Source: Jaapia argillacea MUCL 33604 (taxonomy: Eukaryota; Basidiomycota; Agaricomycetes; Jaapiales; Jaapiaceae). Taken from it: a stretch of 64,000 nucleotides of DNA. A program made the translations under genes and the position numbers. Under the pieces are notes generated by a model that worked only from the letters and a program-made list of their open reading frames with translations, had not been told where the DNA came from and did no database searches. Shown here in pieces: positions 24,401 through 35,620 of the stretch (within the stretch, counting starts at the first letter, position 1; each line of letters begins with the position of its first letter). Where the stretch lies: positions 355,083-419,082 of the forward strand of contig KL197720.1 of the NCBI GenBank assembly GCA_000697665.1. The letters run 5' to 3'.

Positions 24401-24716
24401 TCTAGAATACTCACTAGCCGTTTCGAAGGCTGAGTCTGGGGAGGCAAAGTGAGATCCTGCTTGGGGAAGTGACTCCCATTTTCCTTGTCTCCCCAGCGAG
24501 ATTTCCGGGCATTGGTGAGGTTCTGCTTTTGGATATATGTTTGTTTCTTCGATCTAAACATGGACAAGTTGGCAGGAGCAGATCTTCACGTCAAAAAGCA
24601 GAGTTCCGTGTTCAGAGGGAGGGCTCTCGAAGAGGGAGTCTGATTCGAAGAGAGAGATGGATTCACAGGACTTGGTCTCACTGCTAGAAAGTACAGTAGA
24701 CCAGGTCACTATAGTA
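21352..24716 (-). mobile_element. Candidate DNA-transposon-like unit with degenerate terminal inverted repeats
   Basis: The unit encloses one large minus-strand gene. Its proposed ends are TACAGTA...TCTACTGTA (21352-21378) and, in inverse orientation, TACTATA...TCTACTGTA (24716-24692). They share the inner nine bases, the outer TAC and scattered bases between. TA lies at both outer edges. The match is short and imperfect, so the boundaries are tentative; the gene inside is much better supported than the ends. Confidence 0.35.
21453..24561 (-). CDS. Coiled-coil/HTH multicopy Agaricomycete protein, probably transposase-derived
   Basis: Three minus-strand exons (24415-24561, 23634-24357, 21453-23569) give 995 residues. 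Residues ~50-200 are long charged helices (probable coiled coil). A helix-turn-helix-like segment follows (~220-280, REISRRTVGRIILEGG). The main domain begins FNGDGTTLRRVNQESRH and contains FLGVDSAPDHSS, then GCCMHKDLNSVR. The tail (~800-995) is a charged helix rich in Lys/Glu ending ELESEEE. I remember similar proteins as very abundant in mushroom genomes but know no firm Pfam name. Asp in GDGTT and GVDSAP plus Cys-x2-His are arranged as one would expect for an RNase H-like transposase core; that is inference. The reading frame is intact, so this copy is recent or still in use. Confidence 0.75.
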
Positions 24717-25450
24717 CCCAAGATAGCACCGAAGCCATAGAAATGAGTGAATTGCGAGTGGTTATTTCTTGTATCGACGATGTGGTAACGGCGAACGCGA
24801 GAAGTCACATCACCCGTAACGCGACTGAGACGCGAAATGCGCGTCAAATCGAGCAGAAACTGAGTTGAGTATCCTCGCTTGCCACCTCAGAAAGCTGCCT
24901 TCTGAGAATGACAGAAGGTCATTCCCGTCGTAGAATGGTCAGAGGAATTTTCAATATAATTTTTTGCACTTGAACTGCGCCCGGAATGGTGGCAGATCTA
25001 GTCATATCTCTCTTATTTTTCAAAGTACATAAAATCCCTCTGACGATTCATTCGTCCGTCTCGCTATTTATGTACCAGAGCCATCCGATTAGCTACCCGT
25101 TGTCGGAGCGCGCCCAACTCAATGTTGGACACGAAACGCTCAACGCGCCACAGGTGGAAGCGCGTACAAACAACCGCTCGCTAATCCGGATTGCCCCTCA
25201 CCACTAATCATACAAGTGGCCGGTCCACGTGGAAGGTACCTTGAATTCCCGGCCCTGGTAATTGGTTCCTCCAGATACGCTTCTCACAAAGTCCGATGCA
25301 GCGAGGGACAGAAACACGGATCAGGCAGATGTGTACCATATTTTGTGTCTCGTCAGGACGATCACGTCCACGGCCCACGGGCTTTAGCTTGCCTCTGGAT
25401 ACCACCTCCCTCTTTTCTTCGCGCATTCCTCCCCACTTGCATCGACTCTG
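24562..25450. other. Intergenic, upstream of transposase-like gene and ABCG gene
   Basis: The region lies between divergent start codons and should hold both promoters. No coding region is supported. The possible right end of the mobile unit is at 24692-24716. Confidence 0.5.
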
Positions 25451-28400
25451 ATGTTGTCAAGCACTGACGACCATCTTGTCGTGACAGAGGAAAAGTTTGC
25501 GGAGGAAAAGGTTCAGTCGGTGCACCCCATTCACGAACAAGATAATCTTCTTGGTCTGCTTCCAAAGCCTGTGCCATATTCGATACGCGTCCACTCCTTA
25601 TCAATTGAAGCCCCCCCTCCTGGCGTTCCACTACCCCTACCGGTTCCTATCCATATATCCCCCCGGCTAGCTGCAAAGCTCCTTGGTAGCAAGTATGCCT
25701 CCCCTGCCCACCAACAAACCCTCCTTTTGAGCGACGCCGCCCTCGAATGCTACCCGGGCGAAGTCTTGGCCATGTAAGAGAGCCAAGGGCCCTATCTATC
25801 CTAACTATGGTATGCTGACATATTTCCCCTTCCCACCCAGAATTGGGAGTAGGTAGGTGCCATTCATGCTTCGCATTTGAAATTATTAAGACATTTCTCA
25901 GTGGGAGCGGAAAAACTACTCTCCTCAATGCCATCGGACATCGCAATGGACGACTCAAGGTCCTCGGAGGTGGCGTAGAAATGCGACCATACTTAGGGAA
26001 CAGATCTGGAGATCAAGAGCTGCATCAGATCGATAAGGTCTTACCCCGAGGATCAACTGGTATCATTGGATTCGTACGACAAGACGACTTCCTGTATCCT
26101 TACCTGACTGTCCGCGAAACTCTACGGTTCTCAGCATACTTACGGTTGCCTTCGTCGATCTCTGCCGAAGCACGTGAGGCGATTGTCGAAAGGACCATTT
26201 CGGAATTGGGACTGAGGGATGCGGCCAATACTATTGTTGGAGATGCCACGAGGAAGGGAATCTCTGGTGGAGAGCGTAGGAGGTGAGAACCACGGAGACA
26301 TATCTTCAGTGGCCATTTTCTTATCTCGCGTGTAGGTTATCCATCGGATGTGTTCTTGTCACTCTACCTAGTGTTCTGCTACTCGATGAACCGTGAGTTC
26401 CTGTATTCGTCCACTTTGGCTACAGCCTAATACTGCAACAGTACCACAGGTCTTGATGCCACAGCTGCATTCCATCTCCTCTCCCTTCTCTCCTCCCTCG
26501 CACGAAGAGGCCGTACCGTGATCCTGTCCATCCACCAGCCCAGATCAGATGCCTACACGCTCTTCGACAGAATATGCCTTCTCGCACGCGGATCCGTTGT
26601 CTACTCTGGCCGGCGCTCGGAAGCCCTTCCTTGGTTCGCTCAGTTAGGGTTCGAGGCACCACTCCGAACCAACCCCCTGGATTTCCTAGTGGATATCAGT
26701 GCTGTTGACACGCGGGATGAAGAGAGTGAGGTACGGACGAGCCAGACTGTGGAGAACTTGACTCGGAGGTGGAGGGAACGGAGTTCTTCAACTTTACCTC
26801 AAAATCAACTCCAGCATGATACTTCTGGGGCAGAGGAACAAGACCTGGATACTCGCGAAGCATCTAAACGTCCTGGGATGTTTGCGCAGACTGTGGTACT
26901 CACACGACGTGCGCTACTGAACGTTTACAGAGATCGCGGCCAGCTAGTCGGGTTCCTCCTTCAAGTCGTGCTGATTGGTGTCATGGCTGGTTTGTGTTTT
27001 GGATTTCTCAACTTTATTTACAAAACGTCATGGTTGATGTCGATTTTTCTAGGCTTGACTTTCTATCGTCCACCAGAAACTCCTGCGGGGATACAGAGTC
27101 TCAAGACACTCTACTTCCAGGGAATGATCGCTTTCTTTTATCTTACTATGTGGGCCATTCCTCTCGTCTTCTCTTTCTATGTTGATGCGAGCAGAAACTC
27201 TCTCAAGAATCCTCTTCATATTCATTAATTCCAAACATCTCGTGGTCTTTGATAGAGAAAGAGAGGTACCCATCACCTACATCGCTATCCTTGCAACGAG
27301 ACTCACTCAGTTTGATATCTCAATAGGATCACTTGTATTCAGTTATACCATTCGTCTTCAGCCACTTTGTTTCGTTTCTTCCCATCAATATTGTGGTCCC
27401 TGGTCTATATGCTATTATTCTTTATTTTATGTAGGTCGTCTTATTCCCTCCAGTGTTATATTTCCTATTCACTCGGGGAACTCGCATTCAGGTGCAACTT
27501 TAGGCCTGACCACCTCGGCCGAAATCTCTTTATCTGGATCGGTAATGTGGGTTTTGCCTTTCGGACTCGTGGTTCCCCTCTGACGTCTTTCGCAGTGTAT
27601 CCTCCAGCAACTATCTTCGTTTGCCTATGCACTTTTTGCTACTTCTGTATCACGAGGATTTGCCGAAGCGTCGTTGATGGCAAATGGGATCTCAATAATG
27701 TTCATTTTGAGTGCTGGGTATCTTATCGTCAACCTTCCTGCGTATATTGGGTGGACGCGATGGATGTCTCCCTACTTTGTGAGTCTGCCCTAGAATTTGT
27801 GGAACTTCAGCTGATGTTGGTACAGTATGGTTTTCGTTGGGTCGCAATTACACAGTTCCAAGGGAGGGAATTCGAGTGTCCGGGGATTAGTGGCGCAGCA
27901 CGGTATGAATCTCGCTTTGCTTGCCGAAATCTCGCTGACTTCTGTCTAGGAATCAGTGTTTGGGTGATAATGTCCTGAGAGGTTTGCAGTTCAATATGAA
28001 CACTCCAGTATGGGTCTATCCCGTGGGATTGGTCGGCTTCCTTGTCGTCGTTTTGTCTTTGAGCGTGAGTTGCAGTCAACGGAAGCAGAACGCCGCCAGA
28101 CACTAACGCCGGCTTCTCTATTCAAGACGTGTCTTTTGCACTTTTACCATCCTGGAGGAGTCCGTCATGCTGCAAAGCACATCGGGAAGCAGACAGGATT
28201 GACGAAACGATCGGAGAAGGTCACTGTCATGAACAGTCCACCGGAACGCGCTCCAGTCCATGTGGATCTTCGGGATGTTACGTTGACCGTCACCAAGTCT
28301 CGGTGGTGGTGGAGCAAGCCAGTAAGGAAAGAAATCCTTTCCGCGATCAATCTTTCTTTTGCGCCCGGGAGAGTCTCTGTTATCCTCGGTCCCTCCGGCG

Positions 28401-30742
28401 CCGGCAAAGTAAGCAACGAATTCCAAACTTTTGTAGTGTCCAGACTTAACAGAGTCACAGAGCTCACTTTTGGAAATCATATCGGGACAACTTGCTCCTG
28501 GACTTGGGACGCGATTCGAGGTTTCGGGTCATGTCTTGTTCAATGATAGTCCCGCCTCGGACGCGGCTCGAGGCCAAGTTGCCTTTGTCCAACAGAGCGA
28601 CAACTATCTCTTACCTGCTCTCACTGTATGTGATTTTCCGTGCCTAGAACGGCCCGTGGGATTCGCTGAACAGATCCTCAGATACGGGAAACATTGCACT
28701 ACGCTGCTGAATTGCAGCTTAGGGGTCTCACGAAGAAAGAGAAGATTCAACGAGCTGAAGAAGTGCTCCGCTTAATGGGCCTGAGACCTGTCGCGGACAA
28801 CATCGTCGGCGGGGAGGCGAGTACTTCGATTGAATCTCATATGGAGCCCATCTTACAGTATACTATATACAGACTGTCAAAGGTATCAGTGGTGGCGAGA
28901 AACGCCGCCTCTCTCTAGCCGTCCAGCTCGTCTCCGACCCCTCCGTTCTCATTTGTGACGAGCCCACGAGTGGATTGGATGCATTCACTGCCCTCAGTAT
29001 TATGGATACTCTCCAGGCGATCGCTGCTTCCGGCCGAACCGTCATTGCTACAGTATGAAACCACCCTCTTGGAGCTTCCTCTGCGTTCTTACCACTTGCC
29101 TCTCAGGTTCATCAACCCCGGAGCGAAATATGGGCAACCTCATTCGACGACGTCGTTCTTTTGTCCGGCGGGAAGACAGTCTATACGGGACCAAAAGATA
29201 TGCTTCTGCCGAACCTCGAGGCTGCAGGTGAAATCGCGCCATTGCATTACAACCCCACCGATTTCGCTTTGGACCTCATCTCCATTGACCGAAGGGATGA
29301 AGTTGTTAGGAAGCAGACAACGGACAGACTTCGGAAGCTTGTGAGCTTTTGGGAGTCAGATAACGGGTTGAAGAAGCTTGAGGAAGATCACGAAGCTGAG
29401 GTTGCGGAGGGACAAGGGATTGGGATGGACGAAATCAAGGGGAGGACGATCGTTTCTGCTCTACCCATCGTGCTCGGCCGGAGCTGGAAGAACTTGAGGA
29501 GACAGCAAGACATTTTCATTGCTCGCCTCGCCAATCCACCGTTCTTGGTCCTCTTATTTTGGCTTTTCTTCCTCCGATTATCCAAAGGGCCATCTGGTGC
29601 TCAAGACCGAGTTGGCTTACTGATGGAGAATAGTGCGATACCTTTCGTCGGTGAGACAAGTTCTTCATATGAAGCGTCTTTTGGCTGGGTCTCACATGCC
29701 GGTCGTCTTAGGAATGCTTGCATCCATTGCTATCTTCCCCTCGGAGCGAGATGCGTTCTATCGGTTTGCATCTGAAGTCTTCTTCGCCCAACCTCGTTGC
29801 TAATTCGATCTTTCCAGGGAATACAAGAACCCCGCTTCTCGGTACAGTGCAGCTACGTTTGTTGTTTCGTATAGCATTCAGGAAATACCCATGCAACTTA
29901 TGGCCGCCATGGTCCGTGCTGCTTCGAATTGCCCTCGTTTCACCTACCAACTTGCCTTTCATTCAGCTGTATTCCATTGTGATGGTCGGTGGGATGGGCC
30001 TCCAACTGAATGCACGAATATATTTTGAATTCGTCATTGGCATCTTTGGTTTACTCAACTTTGGCGAGAGTGTTGGAGTGAGTATTGTCGAATCTGTTTA
30101 TGGAGATTATCCCTGAATGTTTTCGTCCCACAGATTATATTCTCGAGTAGGTTCTGGTGTATACCATAGTTGACGCACGCTAAAATCTTGATTGCAAAGG
30201 CTGGGTAATCAACGGAGGGCTCTCTGTGTCCTTGGTTTCCTCGGCCCTGACCATTCTGGCTCAAATATGCGGTATCATCTCTGTAACCATCCCCAAATGG
30301 CTGCGCATTATTGCGTGGGGAAGTGCGCTGACGTATCAGTCGTTCGTGGTGTTCCTCCTGTCGACCGTGTTTGACGAACTCACTCGTAGCGGTTACAGGC
30401 GTGTAGCGTTTATTAACGAGTTTTCTGGCCTCAAGTTTACCTGTACAGACACACAGATTGCTTCTGGAGAATGTCTCGCGGGTGCGTCGTTCGTTGATGA
30501 TCCTCCGTCGCAATCTGTTTGACCTTTTCGGTTTGGGTTGTAGTGACGGGAGACCAGATGATTGAAACGTTTGGTTTCAAGGATACGAACACTGGTCAGC
30601 GACGTTCGGTTAGCGTTTCCTGCCACTATGCTGATGCTACTACCGTTTCGCAGCGAAGTTCACTGGATTGCTCCTGGTACTGATTACAGTCTATCGTTTG
30701 CTGGCTTATTTTGCTGTTCGGGGGAGGGTTGCCCTATTGTGA
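25451..30742 (+). CDS. Full-size ABCG transporter (YOL075C-like, NBD-TMD-NBD-TMD)
   Basis: I find 25 exons whose phases all close, giving 1,318 residues, near the ~1,290 of yeast YOL075C. NBD1: Walker A GSSGSGKTT (25841-25930, part on a 12-nt exon), signature SGGERRRLS, Walker B VLLLDEPTTGLDA. TMD1 follows (FYRPPETPAG, VFDRERE, then helices to TRWMSPYFYGFRW). NBD2: Walker A GPSGAGKSSLL, signature SGGEKRRLS, Walker B VLICDEPTSGLDA; TMD2 ends LLVLITVYRLLAYFAV. Both nucleotide sites look complete. Such pumps export lipids or drugs across the plasma or vacuolar membrane. Tiny exons are 25841-25852 and 30134-30146. Intron 15 (28817-28872) uses a GC donor. The least certain splice is 27150-27207. 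A truncated copy of the last exons lies at 34051-34676. Confidence 0.9.
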
Positions 30743-31508
30743 TGGGCCATATTCCGCGTGTGCTTGAATAGACAGATCTTGCACTTATGCCACCAAAAGC
30801 CAATTATCTTTATCGGTAGGGTCGCAAGCACCTAGTCCTCGACTCTGATTCATTTACACCCATAATACGGTAGGCAGATTGGTCGCCGCGGCGATGGGCC
30901 CTGGACATGTGGGTCGCGGCTATGATGAGTCCGTGGAACCTACATCCATGATACAACCAATGGGGTGATCTTCGAAGAGATCTCTCTATCAGAGAACAGA
31001 ACTCGAAATATCCTCAGACGAGCTCGTATTTGTGATCTACAACAAGTTGTAGCCATCCATGGTAGACGATGTGATCTCATCAAATCTGCAGTCGGCGAGG
31101 TAAGCCCAACACATGCCGTCCTCCAAGTCCCATGCCTCGAGAGTCTGATCATAGATGCAATCGAGTCGAGATGCCTCTACGAGGGTGGGCAGATCTCACT
31201 CCGGATCGTCCGTAAAGCAGCGTGTGCCTCGAATCCACCACATTTACCCTAGAAAATCACCGAACACAAACGACGCCGCGTTCTCGTACCTAAATGACCG
31301 TCTCCACAGTTGTATCGCCAACGGGCTTGAACTGCAGGCCAAGAACGCCACCTGGCAGGTCATGTTTCCCATGGGTACTCTGGTTCCCGCTCATGGACAT
31401 TGTTCCGTAAATGCTCAGACCTACGGCACTTCATTATGAATAGACAGTGTATCGTTTGCCGTAGTTCTCTTGCTGCCTGTAAGATGGTGGAGACTAGGAG
31501 ACGGCATA
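30743..31508. other. Spacer between ABCG and F-box A, copy A of a duplicated block
   Basis: From about 30848 onward the sequence matches 41041 onward, with shared ATTCATTTACACCCAT and later GACCGTCT and CATGTTTCCCATGGGT. It contains the 3' flank of F-box A and no supported gene. Position 31309 keeps the uninterrupted TA that is the target of the MITE in the other copy. Confidence 0.75.
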
Positions 31509-33100
31509 TCAAATCGATGGCAAGTCTAATTGGAGACCTGCAGCGATGTGTCGACTCAGGCGAGACCTGAGGTATTCACAACACTCCGCGCTGACGGCCT
31601 CGGATGTGATAGCGACGTGCGTGAGAGAGGTAGAAGGCTGCGGGTCATCGGGTTCCTCAAACTCCGAAGGTGGAAGCGAACAGCGTGAAGCTATCATGTC
31701 CGCAAAAGAATCTTGCAAGATCGAAAAGTTGGAAGATCCACTGAAAGAGAAGGTATTGATGGATAACTTTCGCAATCTCGGGAGGACGAAGAGGATTCCT
31801 TCACAGGTCATATGTGGACCCCAGAGGGCGTGGAATAGCTCCTCTCCTGGAGTCCAAGCGTCGTCTTCATAGTAGAGATCGAGATGGAGGCTGGTAAGGG
31901 AGGGGAGAAGGTGGAGTAAACTGATGATATCATTGAAAGGTACAAGCCAAAGATCCAGGGCAAGGCTCTCGAGGGTGCAGTGGGATTGGTTTAAGCAAGT
32001 CTCAATGGCATAGAGTGTGAGAGGGCAATTGTCAGATTCTGAGACGTATGGTGGCCCATAGCTAAAACCGACCAGCTTCGGGGCGACAAGTCGCTCAAGA
32101 AGGAGATAATCACGGTGACTCGAATCTAAGAACAAAAAATGGAGTTCTGGGAGTACGATCGGCTTGGTGCCGATGGTTGGAACGGGAAGAGAGTTGTCGG
32201 TGTCATCGATGTAGAGCCAGCAGTGCCTAAGCTCAACACATTGTTGAAGAATTTCGATACACGAAGTGAGCGATAATTGAGCTTGATTATCCTCTTCCGT
32301 GTCTCCGAGGCGAAGATGAGTCAGATGTGAGAAGGGGAAAGGTAAGGTGGAAGGGTGCCAACACCCAGCCAAAGTCAGCTCCCGTAGATTAGGAGCTCGG
32401 AAGGCTTTGATGTCGGAGAGGGTTGCTTTGGGAGGGATGTCCTCTCGGGAATATGAAGGGATGGCGAATGATTCCAGCATAGGGGAGTGATGGGCGATAA
32501 CTCGAATAAGGGGGGCCATATCGTCCAACGTGGGGTTAGACAGTGTGACGTGTCGGAAGCGATGGACGTGGGGTAGAAATAGATCGAGGATAGATGCGCT
32601 TGTGCACTTGCTCCAGTCGATATGAAGCGATAGAGGCGCTCCAGTAGAGCGGGTAAGGAGGATCTGTAAGTGTGCTCTGATGAGAGCTAACCGCTCATCG
32701 CTTGGAAAATTCGGTGCCAAATATATTCTCGACCAGAGCCCGGGTGCCCCCAAGGTAACATTCCACCAATGCCTGCAAACCGCGTAGAGCAAAAAGGGCT
32801 GCGGAAAGCCCTCGTCGTCTAAACAATTCACGAAGACTTCGGTCAAAAGTTCTGGAGGAAGGCGGTGGATTGGCGGGATGGTTGGCTCGGTGTGCATCGC
32901 ACCACAGCGGGAGTCACTTTGTTCAAAGCACAGTGTTTGCATCTGCTTCTTCAAGCCAGAGACCTCAGCGTCGCACGTGGACTCATCCATGCCACCACTG
33001 ATGACCTCGACATGGAGTAATGATTCTCCGCCTATAAAGTCCCATCAGTTTTGGTTAGGAGGAACACATCTCATCACTCACAAGCTCCGAAAGCCATTCC
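30848..33100. repeat. Segmental duplication, copy A (spacer + F-box A)
   Basis: This block aligns along its length with 41041-43530. Both copies have the same order, a spacer then a minus-strand F-box gene of identical length, and copy B additionally carries a 380-bp MITE. The right flank continues with scattered similarity into the GBD/FH3 upstream region. Confidence 0.9.
31509..33097 (-). CDS. F-box protein A (F-box plus LRR-like region)
   Basis: Two exons: a 16-nt first exon (33082-33097, MAFGA) and 31509-33031, giving 512 residues. After a short N-terminal helix with EVSGLKKQM, the F-box is at ~55-105 (IHRLPPELLTEVFVNC ... CRHWWNVTLGAPGLWSRI). The rest is irregular leucine-rich repeat-like sequence (ESFAIPSYS, LTHLRLGDT, LHFLFLDSS, LTSLHLDLY), as in many Agaricomycete F-box proteins. 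It probably recruits a substrate to an SCF ubiquitin ligase through Skp1. The first-exon choice is supported because F-box B shows the same 16-nt exon, donor and acceptor. The substrate is unknown; the sequence differs from F-box B over much of its length. Confidence 0.88.
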
Positions 33101-33798
33101 CAGCTTCCTGAGCAGCGACTAGATAATGGAAGGAGACTGATCCTCCTCAACGAAGCTGATAGGCGACTCGAATTCCTTTGTTCTCGTTGTCACTCAGTTC
33201 GGGTCATAGCGCCGCAGGTTAGTACAGTACGGTTGGGGTTTACAGCAAGACGAGATGAGTAGACCTGTCTCTTGCCGAATGGCAAGAGCCTGACGGTGCT
33301 AGACTCGTGATTCCACTGAATTATGACGGATTCCAGTAGGGGCGACTGGAGTCTGAATAGATCGATAACTGAGGGCGCAGGTTGGCAGAGGCCCAGAGTA
33401 AGTAGAATGTGGATATTAATGATGTTGTTGGTCGAGGATGCAGGTGTGACCGTGTGAGGGTGCGGTCTCGGGTGAAAATTCCGTTTGGCCGTCATTTCTT
33501 GTGCTCAGTGTTGGCTCAGTGCCTCAAGAAGGCAAGATCATAGCCAAGGAAACTACTAATTCAGAATAAAACCTGAATCACCTCTAAAGTATAGTACTAC
33601 AGAGGACAATCGCTACAATCATGTTTGAAAGGCGCGCGGTGCGAAAGGGCACCTTTGCATGGTTGGAGAATATGGAGGCTCCTACATGAGCTCCTTCAAC
33701 TTGCGAGCGACGACGTGAAGCTGGCGCAATACAATCCGGTCTGTGTTGAAGAATACACAGTCCTTCAAGTCCTCAAGCTTCAAGTTTTAGCATACGCC
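33098..33798. other. Intergenic, decayed 5' flank of F-box A
   Basis: No supported gene. The part next to F-box A weakly resembles 43530-43575. The rest (33190-33790) has no counterpart I can find in copy B and may be extra or lost sequence. Confidence 0.45.
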
Positions 33799-34050
33799 AA
33801 TTATCTTTACGTAGTTTCACGTGACCGTCGCGTCACAAAGACAAACCGCAAACAGCCAATCAGACGCCGAGCAGGCACGAAAAGAATATCTTCGTCAGAT
33901 TTTACCATCGTATCTCCTCTCCAGGATTCTCCAACTGGCAAGGAAAAGCACCTGCTCACGAATCACAAAAGAGTTCCAATGCTGCCAGTACTAAGCGCCA
34001 GAGAAACCTACCCCGAGCAGGGACGGACCAACCGATGGAAGTCATCGGTA
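33799..34050 (+). pseudogene. Truncated copy of the GBD/FH3 gene 5' end
   Basis: Bases 33799-33881 match the DNA upstream of the GBD/FH3 gene (CGTGACCGTCGCGTC, AGCCAATCAGA), and 33884-34050 match its first exon (ISSSDFTIVSP through the EVIG codons). Relative to 43575-43967 this copy lacks the stretch holding the 5' UTR, the ATG and the first codons, and it stops abruptly at the junction with the ABCG fragment. It is a dead fragment left by tandem duplication. Confidence 0.85.
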
Positions 34051-34676
34051 TGTATACCCTAGTTGACGCACGCTTAAACCTTGATTGCCCAGGCTGGGTA
34101 ATCAACGGAGGGCTCTCTGTCCTTGGTTTCCTCAGCCCTGACCATTCCGGCTCAAATATGCGGTATCATTTCTGTAACCATCCTCAAATGGCTGCGAGTT
34201 ATCGCGTGGGGAAGTGCGCTCACGTATCAGTCGTTCGTGGTGTTCCTCCTATCGACCGTATTTGACGAACTCACGCATTGTGGTTACAGGCGTGTAGCGT
34301 TTATTAACGAGTTTTCTGGCCTCAAGTTTACCTGTACGGACGCACAGGTCGCGGATGGATTGTTCGTTGATGATTCTCCGTCGCAATCTGTTTGACCTTT
34401 TTGGTTTGGATTGTAGTGGCCGGAGAGCAGATGATTGAGACATTTGGTTTCAAAGATACGAATACTGGTCAATGGAGGTCGGTTAACTTTTCCTGTCACT
34501 CTGCTGATTAGGTGCTACCATTTCACAGCGAAGTTCAGTGGATTGCTCCTGGTACTGATTATAGTCTATCGTTGGCTGGCTTATTTTGCTGTTCGGGGAA
34601 GGGTTGCCCTATTATGATGGGCCATTTTCCGCGTGTACTTGATGAACAGATCGTGCAACCATGCCCCCAAAAGCCA
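34051..34676 (+). pseudogene. Truncated second copy of the ABCG transporter 3' end
   Basis: This segment matches 30152 to about 30790: the end of an intron, exons 22-25 and a little 3' flank (GGGTAATCAACGGAGGGCTC, CGTAGCGTTTATTAACGAG and CTCCTGGTACTGATTA are shared). It lacks both nucleotide-binding domains. A 2-bp difference in the counterpart of exon 22 shifts its frame, and the exon 23 region is shortened. It begins directly at the GBD/FH3 fragment and marks the boundary of the tandem duplication. Confidence 0.88.
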
Positions 34677-34739
34677 CTGGGTGAAGGGTTGGGCGCGAGG
34701 TGATCGGTAGCACGTGGGATGATGAGGCGTGCACGAGTG

Positions 34740-35620
34740 AAGATATTGATATGCTGGTCTTCAGTGGACGTGGTAGAGATGATATCGGAGAGACAGGACC
34801 TCCATTCCGAGAGTAAAGATGTAAGGCAATACGGTGACAGCGGCGAGGGTAATAGCAGAGGTTAACGTGTGCATGTGAACCGAGAGAACAGTTGGGCGGT
34901 CGGTCAACAATTACGGGATGGCAAAATGATGAGTGAGGGTGAGGCGGTGACCCCATAAGTATGGGGCTATAGATGCCAATGGAAACTCGGGAACTCGGCT
35001 CTAAAGTTTTTATGTAGTATCGGGAGCAGGGTCCTGGCGGTCGATACAAGACGATGATACCCAACACGAAGCAGGACATTCATACGAATCTTGATAGGTA
35101 GCGTGTAAGATGATAGGTACTGGGGAGGGAGTCGGACGGTCATGTCGAGAGCGGAAATGATCAAATGTGCTGATAGGAAAGCATAGTTGCGACAGTGATG
35201 ATGTCAGAGATGGTTAGGCAAATTATCCGCAGGGTAGACGGGGCACACAAGTCTGCTTAGCAGGCAGGTCATATACCTTTCGAGAGTGAATAGGGTGATT
35301 ATAGTGAGGAGAGTGGTGGTCACACGGATAGTAGAGAATAGATGGGACCAAATGAATTGGTAGTGAAGACATTGACCAAGGTGATAATATACACGAGATC
35401 ATTCGTTTGAAAGGAGAGATCGTAGCGGAGGCAGTAGCATTGACATTGTTCGCGATTACGAAAACGAGGCTGCAGATATCGAAGCTGCTCGTGTCAACAG
35501 TGTAGCGGAGATGTAGTGGTAGTGAAGCAAGGATGTTAGCGATAGCGGTGGCAAGGCTGGTAGCGATAGCGGGAGCAAGATGGCACTGGTAGTAGTACTG
35601 AGTGGGCGGCGTCGCGCTTA
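34740..35620 (-). pseudogene. Possible eroded polytopic membrane protein gene
   Basis: On the minus strand several hydrophobic segments can be read in different frames: LAPAIATSLATAIANIL near 35570, DLVYIITLVNVFT near 35400, TTTLLTIITLFTL near 35300, ICLTISDIITVATML near 35210 and AITLAAVTVLPYIFTLGMEV near 34800. Short intron-like gaps separate some of them. No continuous spliced frame could be built. The last segment together with a PYLWGH...HHFAIP stretch vaguely recalls the last helices of STE3-type pheromone receptors, but this is weak. I call a membrane protein relic, family unproven. The plus strand carries no better frame. Confidence 0.3.

Noticed and set aside
35490-35610. Apparent minisatellite (GTAGCGATAGCGG, GTAGTGGTAG units)
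   Set aside because: Repeats are short and irregular and overlap the possible membrane-gene relic; not a convincing tandem array.
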